A stretch of 64,000 bases of DNA. Origin: Acidobacteriota bacterium (lineage in GTDB: Bacteria; Acidobacteriota; Thermoanaerobaculia; Multivoradales; JAGPDF01). This document shows, in pieces, positions 39,660-46,848 of the stretch. The stretch is taken from assembly GCA_014584695.1 (NCBI GenBank), contig JACTMI010000007.1, positions 38,250 to 102,249 on the forward strand. The letters are read 5' to 3'. Position numbers and translations under genes: made by a program. Numbering within the stretch: the stretch's first letter is position 1; every line of letters starts with the position of its first letter. The notes beneath the pieces are model-generated. The model did no database searches, had not been told where the DNA came from, and worked only from the letters and a program-made list of their open reading frames with translations.

Positions 39660-40258
39660 GGCTCCTCCTCTCCCTTGCCGCCGAGGCGGCGCTCGAGCGC
39701 GCCGGCGCCCCAGAAGCCGCCGAGCGCCATCAGGACCACCAGGAAGACCACCGCGCCGAAGGGGAGGTGGAGAACTTCGGGCAGGGTGAGACGGCCGAGA
39801 TCGGTCGAATGCGCGAAGCCCTCGACCGCCGGCCAGGCGACGCCGATCGCCAGGATGCCGAGGAAGGTCCCGCCGAGGAAGAACAGCGCGTCGAGCTTGC
39901 CGGTCGCGACCGCCACCACCGAGGTGCCGGGGCAGTAGCCGCCGACGGTGAAACCGACGCCGAGCAGCAGCCCGCCGACGATCTGAGGCGCGAGGTAGGT
40001 GGTCGAGACGTAGACCAGCGAGAGGTCGACCACTCCCGCCCAGCCGAGCCAGAACAGACCCAGCATCGCGGTCACGATGGCCGTGAACATGACGCGGAAG
40101 ACCGCCAGGTCGCGGAAATAGAACTGGTCGGTCAGCTTCTTCGCCGAGCCGAACCCCGCCTGCTCGAGAAAGAACCCGAAGCCGATGCCGATCAGGAAAG
40201 CGACGACCAGCGACGCTTCGTCACCGAAGGCGCCGAGTTTGTAGAGCGGCATGCTCAT
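39656..40258 (-). CDS. YeeE/YedE-family sulfur transporter, half 2
   Basis: 200 residues from the ATG at 40258 (GGAGG upstream, ATGA overlap with the preceding gene). About five membrane helices with FGFFLEQAGFGSAKKLTDQF and GVGFTVGGYCPGTSVVAVAT, the second carrying the family Cys in a GxCPGT motif. Homologous to one half of full-length YeeE/YedE thiosulfate transporters. Pairs with the neighbouring half. Confidence 0.88.
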   Translation of the reverse strand: MSMPLYKLGAFGDEASLVVAFLIGIGFGFFLEQAGFGSAKKLTDQFYFRDLAVFRVMFTAIVTAMLGLFWLGWAGVVDLSLVYVSTTYLAPQIVGGLLLGVGFTVGGYCPGTSVVAVATGKLDALFFLGGTFLGILAIGVAWPAVEGFAHSTDLGRLTLPEVLHLPFGAVVFLVVLMALGGFWGAGALERRLGGKGEEEP

Positions 40259-40809
40259 CGCCACTGCCTCCGCAGGAACCAGGCGGCACCGTAGGCGCCG
40301 GCGAAGACCATCAGCATGAAGGCCCAGCTGCCGGCCGACAGCACCGCGCCGCCCGAGAGCGCCTGGCCGCTGGTGCAGCCGCGGGCGAGCTTGGCGCCGA
40401 TCCCCATCAGCGCGCCGCCGGCGAGCGCCAGCGCGAAGCGGCCGCCGGTCGAGATCCGCGGCCCCTTCTCGACCGTGGCGCGCACCCGCCGCGCCAGGAC
40501 GCCGGAGAGGAAGCCGCCGGCCAAGACCCCCAGCACCTCGAAGACCAGCCACTCCTTCAGCGGGTGGCCAACCCCCGCCTGCAGGTAGTCCTGCCAGAAC
40601 GGGTTGCCCGCGGCGTGCGCGGGAGCGACCGCGCCGACCGCCACGGCGCAGGCCGAGGAGAAGGCGCCGGAGGCGCCCAACCCGCGCCCCATTACCAGGT
40701 AGGAGGCGAGCAGCACCAGGCCGAGGCCGATGCCGGCGAGATAGGGGTTCATGTAGGGCGCCGGCGCGCGCCGAACGGCGGCGGGCGCGGCGTCGGAGGG
40801 TGTCGTCAT
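40255..40809 (-). CDS. YeeE/YedE-family sulfur transporter, half 1
   Basis: 184 residues. Helices around LAGIGLGLVLLASYLVMGRG and the signature LARGCTSGQALSGGAVLSAG, with the conserved Cys of the GCTSGQ motif. In full-length thiosulfate transporters this half and the GYCPGT half are one chain; here they are two coupled genes. Follows the psrC-like gene by 79 bases. Confidence 0.88.
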   Translation of the reverse strand: MTTPSDAAPAAVRRAPAPYMNPYLAGIGLGLVLLASYLVMGRGLGASGAFSSACAVAVGAVAPAHAAGNPFWQDYLQAGVGHPLKEWLVFEVLGVLAGGFLSGVLARRVRATVEKGPRISTGGRFALALAGGALMGIGAKLARGCTSGQALSGGAVLSAGSWAFMLMVFAGAYGAAWFLRRQWR

Positions 40810-40888
40810 CGCAAACCTCCTCGGGCCCGTCCGGGCCCGGTCACGACGAACTGCGGAGCGTCGAAGCGGGGCCGCCGCGACGGCGCGC

Positions 40889-41827
40889 TCACGGCGGGCT
40901 CCAGTGCGAGAGCTGGCCGGCGGCGACGAAGACGTAGCGGAGGAGCAAGCCGCCGCCGAGCACGAGCAGCGGCGCCACCGGCGTGTGCTGGACCCGGTGG
41001 CGGACCGCCGCGATCTGCACCCCGAGCGGGATCAGGATCCCGAGCCCGACCACGCCGACCCAGAACAGGGCGCCGAACGGGCCGTCGAGCAGCAGCCGCG
41101 CCGCGCGCGCGTGGACCTCGGTCGCCGACAGGAGCCCGACCAGGAAGAGCCCCAGCAGCAGCAGCTCGATGCCGAGGAAGACGTTGTCGGCGCGCGCGAA
41201 GAGGACCCGTTCCTGCGGGTCGCCGGCGAGCAGGTGGACGAGCGCCGCGGCGGTCGAGAGGCCGGAGACGAGGAAGAGCGGCCCGAGCAGTCCGCTCGCC
41301 CACAGCGGCCGCGCGCCGAGCGCGGACAGCAACACGCCGGTGTAGATGCCGAGCAGGACGCCGAGCACGATGCTCGCGACGCCGACGGCGCGCGGCCAGC
41401 CCGGGCGATCGAGCAGGCGCCCGGAGAGCGTGGCGAGGCGCGGGCTGCGACGCACGAGCGGCGCCGGCGGGCGCACCAGCAACGCGGCGGCCAGCGCCGG
41501 GTAGACCAGGATCAGGATCCACGAGCCCCAGGACATCGGCGACGCGGGCTCGAAGGTGGTGTAGAGGCGCCAGACGAAGGCCCGGTGCTCGAGGTCGAGG
41601 AAGAGCGCCGCCATGCCGAGCGACAGCAGGACGAAGGAGAGGGCCGGAACGAACGCGGTCGAGCTGCCGTGGGCTTGGTGGCGGCCCGAGAAGAGCAGGT
41701 ATCCAGAAAGGATCATCATCCCGGCGACGAGGCCGCCGAGGAAGAGGTAGACCGGAATCTCCCAGCCCCAGACCTGGAGACTCGGGTCGACCATCGGGTT
41801 GGCGCGCGTCGTCGTGAGCTCGAGCAT
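40889..41827 (-). CDS. NrfD/PsrC-like membrane quinol-interacting subunit
   Basis: 312 residues, with about eight helices (WGWEIPVYLFLGGLVAGMMI, ALSFVLLSLGMAALFLDLEH). NrfD-family proteins exchange electrons with the quinone pool for a molybdoenzyme. The conserved LDLEHRAFVWRLYTTFEPAS stretch typifies the family. Third gene of a psrABC-like operon; 21 bases after psrB. Confidence 0.9.
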   Translation of the reverse strand: MLELTTTRANPMVDPSLQVWGWEIPVYLFLGGLVAGMMILSGYLLFSGRHQAHGSSTAFVPALSFVLLSLGMAALFLDLEHRAFVWRLYTTFEPASPMSWGSWILILVYPALAAALLVRPPAPLVRRSPRLATLSGRLLDRPGWPRAVGVASIVLGVLLGIYTGVLLSALGARPLWASGLLGPLFLVSGLSTAAALVHLLAGDPQERVLFARADNVFLGIELLLLGLFLVGLLSATEVHARAARLLLDGPFGALFWVGVVGLGILIPLGVQIAAVRHRVQHTPVAPLLVLGGGLLLRYVFVAAGQLSHWSPP

Positions 41828-41848
41828 GGTCGGATCCGGTGCGATGGC

Positions 41849-42388
41849 TCAGGTGAGGAAATGGATGCGCGGCCGGGTGCCGGCCTCCGGCAGCAGCGCG
41901 TGGTGGCGGCGCGAGGCGAGCAGCTTCGCGACCTCGCTCCGCGGGTCGTCGAGATCGCCGAAGTGCATGCAGCGGGTCGGGCAGACGGCGACGCAGGCGG
42001 GGTCTTTCCCCTCGCGCACCCGGTGGACGCAGAAGGTGCACTTGTCGGCGTAGCCCTCGGGGTGGATGAAGCGGGCGTCGTAGGGGCAGGAGGCGAGGCA
42101 GGCCTTGCAGCCGATGCACAGCTCCCGGTCGACCAGCACCAGGCGGCCGAAGTCCTCGACGTGGGAAGCGCCGGTCGGGCAGCAGGTGACGCAGGGTGGG
42201 CGGTCGCAGTGATTGCAGCGCTCGCTGCGGATCTCGGTGGTGAGCGTCGGGAACTTGCCGCGCACCTCGGTCGTGATCCAGTCGCGGCAGAACCCCTCGG
42301 GGACTTCGTTCTCGGTCTTGCACGCCACCACGCAGTCCATGCAGCCGACGCAGCGCAACGTGTCGATCACCATGCCGAAGCGGGCCAT
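41849..42388 (-). CDS. Four-cluster ferredoxin-like subunit (PsrB/PhsB-like)
   Basis: 179 residues with four [4Fe-4S] motif groups: CVGCMDCVVACK, CNHCDRPPCVTCCPTG, CIGCKACLASCPY and CTFCVHRVREGKDPACVAVCP. This is the electron-transfer subunit of DMSO-reductase-family complexes. Only 4 bases separate it from the upstream catalytic-subunit gene. Confidence 0.93.
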   Translation of the reverse strand: MARFGMVIDTLRCVGCMDCVVACKTENEVPEGFCRDWITTEVRGKFPTLTTEIRSERCNHCDRPPCVTCCPTGASHVEDFGRLVLVDRELCIGCKACLASCPYDARFIHPEGYADKCTFCVHRVREGKDPACVAVCPTRCMHFGDLDDPRSEVAKLLASRRHHALLPEAGTRPRIHFLT

Positions 42389-42392
42389 CGGC

Positions 42393-44588
42393 TCAGGCCT
42401 CCTCGAAGGTGACGAAGTTGACGTTGGTGCCGGTCGCCCCCATCAGCGGATCGACGGCGTAGCGGGTCATCAGCTGCGCGTCCGAGGCGCCCTTGCCGAG
42501 CGCGCGCCGGAGCCCCGGAGCGGTGTGTCCGAAACCGTGGACCATGTAGACGCAATCGGTGCGGATGCGCTCGGTCGCCTTGACCGGCACCGGCGCGCTG
42601 ACCACCCCATCCTGGTTGCGCAGACGGACGCGCGCGCCGGCGGTGAGCCCTAGCCGGCGGGCCACGTCGGCGTTGACCCAGACCTCGTTCTCCGGCATCG
42701 CCTCGGCCAGGATCGGGTTGGTCTGCGTGCGCGCGAAGGTGTGGACGGGAGCGCGGCCCGAGAGCAGCCGGAAGTAGCCCGGCGGCGGCTCCTCGTGCGG
42801 ACGGAAGCGCGGCACCGGGTCGAACCCCGCCGCCGCGAGCTGCGGCGACCAGAACTCGATCTTGCCGGTCGGCGTCGGGAACTCCATCGGCACGCCGTCG
42901 TCGAAGTAGAGCGGCGCCGGCGCGCCGCGGAAGACGCCGCGGCGCTTCATCTCGGCGAGCGAGAGGCCGGCGCCGGCGAGCCGCGCCTCGAGGTACTCCT
43001 CCACTTCCCGCCACGGGTAATAGCGCTCGAGCCCGAGCTTCACCGCCAGCTCGCGAGCGATCCACCAGTTCGGCTTCTGGTCCGTGGGGGGCTCGACCAC
43101 CGGCTGGCGCAGCGAGACGAACGGCTCGCGGAACGGCTCGGTGTTCAGGTCGTCGTAGCGCTCGAGGTAGGAGCACTCGGGGAGCACGACGTCGGCCCAG
43201 CCGGCGATCTCGCTCGGGTGGGTGTCGACCACCACCAGCAGGTCGAGCCGCTGGATCGCCCGGATCGTCTCCTCCTGATTGGGCATCGCCTGGAGCAGAT
43301 TGGTCGCGTAGACGAACCAGGACTTGATCGGATAGGGCTCGCCGGTGAGCGTCGCTTCGCGGATGCCGTTGGTCAGCCCCAGGTCGGCGAAGGGGTAGCG
43401 GCCGCCGGGGTTGTCGACCGGTCCGCGGGCGGCGCGCGGGTAGTCCGGGTAGCCGCCGTACTTGGGCACCGGCACGCTCGACGGGTAGTAGAAGCCGCCG
43501 CGGCGTCCCCACGAGCCGAGCAGCGCATCGAGCAGCGCCACGGCGCGGCTGCGCTGGGCGTCGTCGCCGTACCAGGTGACGTGACGACCGGGGTGGACGA
43601 GCGTCGCCGGCCGGTGCCGCGCCATCTCGCGCGCGGTCTCGCGAATCGTCGCCGGGTCGATGGTGGTGATCGGGTAGGCCCACTCCGGCGTCCAGGGCGC
43701 GACCTCGGCGCGAAAGGCGTCGAAGCCGAAGCCGTGGCTCGCCACCAGCTCGCGGTCGTAGAGCTCCTCGGCGACCAGCACGTTCATCCAGGCGAGCAGC
43801 AGCGCGATATCGGTCCCCGGCTTGATCGGCAGATAGTGCTTCGCCTTGCTCGCCGCCACCGAATGACGCGGATCGACCACGATCAGGCTCGCCCCGGCGC
43901 CGATCGCCTCGGCGAACTCCTGGACCTGGCTGTTGTGCATGTTCTCGCCCAGGTGCGAGCCGATCAGCACCAGGCAGCGGGCGTTGGCGATGTCGGTCCG
44001 CTCCGGCGTGCCCACCTCCTCGCCGAAGGTGAGCTGGAAGCCGATGTCGCGCGGCCCGCGGCACTGGGCGTACGAGGGCGCGACGAAGTTGGGCGTGCCG
44101 AAGGCGCGGAAGGTGTGCTTGAGGAAGTTGCCGCCGATGCCGTGGGAGAAGAAGGCGACCGCCTCCGGCCCGTGCTCGGCGGCGATCGCGGCGAGCCCCT
44201 GGGCCACCCGCTCGAGCGCCTCGTCCCAGGTCACCTCGACCCAGGCCTCCTCGCCGCGGCGCTTGCCGCGGACCAGGGGGGCGGTGAGCCGGTCCGGGTC
44301 GAAGTGGGCGCCGACGCCGCCGGTGCCGCGCGGGCAGAGCCGCCCGCGCGAGAGCGGGTCCTCGGGATTGCCCTCGAGCTTCCACAGCCGGCCGTTCTTC
44401 TTGGTGGCGATGGCGCCGCACTTCCAGAAGCAGAGGTCGCAATAAGTCGGCACCGTCTCGATTCGGTCCCCCGCCGCCGCGGGCCCGAGGAACCGGTCCC
44501 AGGCCGGACCGCGCGCCGCCGCCAGCGCCGCCCCGGCGCCGGCCACCGAGCCCACCTGCAGGAAGCGTCTGCGTGACAATATGGCCAT
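42393..44588 (-). CDS. Molybdopterin oxidoreductase catalytic subunit (PsrA/PhsA-like)
   Basis: 731 residues from the ATG at 44588 (GAGGTTAAC upstream). Tat signal AILSRRRFLQVGSVAGAGAA. N-terminal [4Fe-4S] motif YCDLCFWKCGAIATKKNGRL ending LCPRG, then PSYAQCRGPRDIGFQLTFGE, whose Cys is the likely Mo ligand as in polysulfide/thiosulfate reductases (not Sec). C-terminal guanylate-binding domain (TQTNPILAEAMPENEVWVNA). Reduces polysulfide, thiosulfate or a related sulfur oxyanion in the periplasm, or runs in reverse; context favours sulfur. Confidence 0.92.
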   Translation of the reverse strand: MAILSRRRFLQVGSVAGAGAALAAARGPAWDRFLGPAAAGDRIETVPTYCDLCFWKCGAIATKKNGRLWKLEGNPEDPLSRGRLCPRGTGGVGAHFDPDRLTAPLVRGKRRGEEAWVEVTWDEALERVAQGLAAIAAEHGPEAVAFFSHGIGGNFLKHTFRAFGTPNFVAPSYAQCRGPRDIGFQLTFGEEVGTPERTDIANARCLVLIGSHLGENMHNSQVQEFAEAIGAGASLIVVDPRHSVAASKAKHYLPIKPGTDIALLLAWMNVLVAEELYDRELVASHGFGFDAFRAEVAPWTPEWAYPITTIDPATIRETAREMARHRPATLVHPGRHVTWYGDDAQRSRAVALLDALLGSWGRRGGFYYPSSVPVPKYGGYPDYPRAARGPVDNPGGRYPFADLGLTNGIREATLTGEPYPIKSWFVYATNLLQAMPNQEETIRAIQRLDLLVVVDTHPSEIAGWADVVLPECSYLERYDDLNTEPFREPFVSLRQPVVEPPTDQKPNWWIARELAVKLGLERYYPWREVEEYLEARLAGAGLSLAEMKRRGVFRGAPAPLYFDDGVPMEFPTPTGKIEFWSPQLAAAGFDPVPRFRPHEEPPPGYFRLLSGRAPVHTFARTQTNPILAEAMPENEVWVNADVARRLGLTAGARVRLRNQDGVVSAPVPVKATERIRTDCVYMVHGFGHTAPGLRRALGKGASDAQLMTRYAVDPLMGATGTNVNFVTFEEA

Positions 44589-44707
44589 GTAGTTAACCTC
44601 GACCGAAAGATTGTTCCACTCGCGAACAAGCTCCCCAACCTCTCGACGGGCGGGAGGCTCACCCACCCCGCGGGGCGGCCCGACGCGCCGGACGCGGACA
44701 GCGCTGA

Positions 44708-44755
44708 AAAATGGGGACAGGCACGCAATAGCTATTGCGTGCCTGTCCCCATTTT
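44708..44755. repeat. Perfect 48-bp palindrome (24-bp arms, no loop)
   Basis: AAAATGGGGACAGGCACGCA then ATAG, followed at once by its exact complement ending in CCCCATTTT. It lies between divergent psrA-like and amidase genes. ATGGGGACAGGCAC palindromes are known as dispersed elements in other bacteria; possible REP-like element or operator. Confidence 0.85.
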
Positions 44756-44773
44756 CTTCGCCGCGCCGGCTGC

Positions 44774-44779
44774 TAGCAT
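44774..44779 (+). promoter_or_regulatory. -10-like TAGCAT of the amidase/MamK-like operon
   Basis: TAGCAT is nine bases before the ATG at 44789. It lies 18 bases after the 48-bp palindrome. Confidence 0.45.
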
Positions 44780-44788
44780 CAGGGGCTC

Positions 44789-45799
44789 ATGTTCGAAGGG
44801 ATCTCGGGCGCCGACTCCCGTCTCAAGCGCCGTCTGCTGACCGGCGCGGTCGACGACAACCTGCGCGCGATCGAGAACCGCCCGGCCGGCCGGCTCCACC
44901 GGCGGGCCCCCTTCCCCTGGCTGCTCGCCGCCGCGGCGCTGGCGGTGGCGGCCGCGGGCGCCCTGGTGGTGGCGCCCCGGCTGGGATTCGGGCCCTTCGC
45001 GGAGCCGAGCCCGGGCTCGCTCGCCCCGACCGTGCGCGCGGACGAGCCGCCGAGCACCGGACCGGCCACCGACCCCGCGGCGCCACCGCCGCGCACTCCG
45101 GGCGCCGTCTTTCCAGTCCGCATCGAGCGCATCGTCATCGATCCGGGCCACGGCGGCGGCGACCAGGGGACGAAGACCCCGACCGGCCTGATCGAGAAGG
45201 AGATCACCCTCGACGTCGCCCGCCGCCTGGCCGGGCACCTCCGCACCGCCGGCTTCGACGCCGTGCTGACCCGCGACCGCGACGAGCGCGTGGTGCTGCG
45301 CGACCGCGCGCGCATCGCCAACGAACGCGGCGCCGACCTGTTCGTCTCGATCCACGTCAACTGGTTTCAGGACGGCCGCGCCAACCGCGGCATCGAGACT
45401 TACTTCCTGGGCCCTTCCGACGATCCGTTCGTGACCCGCCTCGCTTCGGCCGAGAACCTGGAGTCCGGCTACTCGATGACCGACGTCAAGCGGCTGCTCG
45501 AGAGCGTCTACTCCGACTTCCGGCAGGACCAGTCGCGCGCGCTCGCCGCCGCGGTGCAGCGCCGCCTGGTGCGCTCCGTCCGCGAGCTGTCGCCCGAGGT
45601 GGTCGACCGCGGCGTCAAATCCGCGCCCTTCCTGGTGCTGGTCGAGACCGAGATGCCGGCGATCCTGGCCGAGATCTCCTGCCTCTCGAACGACGAGGAG
45701 GCCCAGCTGCTCGCCCAGAGTGACTACCGCGAGCGCCTGGCGCGCGCGCTTTCCGAGGGAATTCAGTCATACTCGCTGTCCGTCCGGAAGGGCGGCTGA
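44789..45799 (+). CDS. N-acetylmuramoyl-L-alanine amidase (Amidase_3), membrane-anchored
   Basis: 336 residues. A basic cytoplasmic N-terminus (~1-42) precedes one helix (PWLLAAAALAVAAAGALVV), a Pro-rich linker, then Amidase_3 from about 115: IVIDPGHGGGDQGTKTPTG (zinc His), GADLFVSIHVNWFQD (zinc His) and ETEMPAILAEISCLSNDEEA (catalytic Glu). It cleaves the peptide stem from peptidoglycan. Unlike E. coli AmiC it has no N-terminal AMIN domain; an AMIN-like domain is instead on the third gene of this operon. Confidence 0.9.
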   Translation: MFEGISGADSRLKRRLLTGAVDDNLRAIENRPAGRLHRRAPFPWLLAAAALAVAAAGALVVAPRLGFGPFAEPSPGSLAPTVRADEPPSTGPATDPAAPPPRTPGAVFPVRIERIVIDPGHGGGDQGTKTPTGLIEKEITLDVARRLAGHLRTAGFDAVLTRDRDERVVLRDRARIANERGADLFVSIHVNWFQDGRANRGIETYFLGPSDDPFVTRLASAENLESGYSMTDVKRLLESVYSDFRQDQSRALAAAVQRRLVRSVRELSPEVVDRGVKSAPFLVLVETEMPAILAEISCLSNDEEAQLLAQSDYRERLARALSEGIQSYSLSVRKGG

Positions 45800-45813
45800 G
45801 AGAGGGAGGTTCG

Positions 45814-46833
45814 ATGAGCGGCAAAGGGCAGGTCCTCTCCGTCGGGGTCGATCTCGGCACGTCGCAGAGCGCCATCGCGACTTCGTCCGGCGAGCGTCAC
45901 GTGGTCGACAGCTTCGTCGGCTGGCCGGTCGACATGGTGGCGAAGAAGGTGATCAAGAAGCAGGTCCTGATCGGCGCCGAGGCGCTCGAGAACCGCTCCC
46001 TGCTCGATCTGCACCGGCCGCTCGAGCAGGGCCTGATCAAGGAGGGATCCGAGAAAGACGTCGCCGCCGTGCGCGAGATCCTCGGCCACCTGATCGGCGT
46101 CGCCACGAACGGCAAGGAGGTCAAGGTGCGCGCGGTGGTCGGCGCGCCGGCCGAGACGCTGCGGGTCAACAAGCAGCAGCTGCGCCAGGTGATGCGCGGC
46201 ATGGTCGACGGACTGATCATCGTCTCCGAGCCGTTCGCGGTCGCCTACGGGCTCGAGGCGCTGCTCCACACCATGATCGTCGACGTCGGCGCCGGCACCA
46301 CCGACTTCTGCGTCATGAAGGGCCGCTATCCCACCGAGGAGGATCAGCGGACGCTGACCAAGGCCGGCGACTCGGTCGACGAGCTGCTGGCCAAACTGAT
46401 CGCCGAGCGCCACCCCGAGATCCAGTTCACGATCCACATGGTGCGCGGCTGGAAGGAGCAGCACGGCTTCGTCGGCGAGCCCACCGACAAGGTCCTGGTG
46501 CACGCTCCGGCCCACGGCAAGAGCACGCAGGTCGACATCACCGACGAGATGCGGATCGCCTGCGAGAGCCTGCTGCCGCCCTTCACCGAGACCATGTACG
46601 ACCTGCTCGCGGCGGTCGAGCCGGAGTACCAGGAGCGCGTCCGCCGCAACGTCACACTGGCCGGCCGGGGCGCCAAGATCCGCGGCCTCGCCGGCCGCCT
46701 CGAGGCGGCGCTCGAAGAGCTCGGCGGCGGCAAGGTCGCGATGGTCGAGGATCCCGTCTTCGCCGGCGCCGCGGGGTGCCTCTCGATCGCCCTCGACGCG
46801 GACGAGACCGACTGGGAGAAGATGTCGGCGTAA
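45814..46833 (+). CDS. MamK-like bacterial actin
   Basis: 339 residues, MamK-sized (MreB is similar but less alike here). Phosphate 1 loop LSVGVDLGTSQSAIATSSG, ALENRSLLDLHRPLEQG (close to MamK ALENRSFLDLHYPLEDG), phosphate 2 TMIVDVGAGTTDFCVMKGRY, WKEQHGFVGEPTDKV and adenosine loop VTLAGRGAKIRGLAG, where the usual GGG is GRG. Actin-fold ATPase predicted to polymerise in the cytoplasm. No other magnetosome genes are in the window, so it probably organises something else. Gap to the amidase is 14 bases, to the PilZ gene 15. Confidence 0.88.
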   Translation: MSGKGQVLSVGVDLGTSQSAIATSSGERHVVDSFVGWPVDMVAKKVIKKQVLIGAEALENRSLLDLHRPLEQGLIKEGSEKDVAAVREILGHLIGVATNGKEVKVRAVVGAPAETLRVNKQQLRQVMRGMVDGLIIVSEPFAVAYGLEALLHTMIVDVGAGTTDFCVMKGRYPTEEDQRTLTKAGDSVDELLAKLIAERHPEIQFTIHMVRGWKEQHGFVGEPTDKVLVHAPAHGKSTQVDITDEMRIACESLLPPFTETMYDLLAAVEPEYQERVRRNVTLAGRGAKIRGLAGRLEAALEELGGGKVAMVEDPVFAGAAGCLSIALDADETDWEKMSA

Positions 46834-46848
46834 CGCCGCGCGCGCCCG

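Noticed and set aside
42393..44588. Selenocysteine in the molybdoenzyme
   Set aside because: The Mo-ligand position reads Cys (AQCRGPRD) and there is no in-frame TGA.
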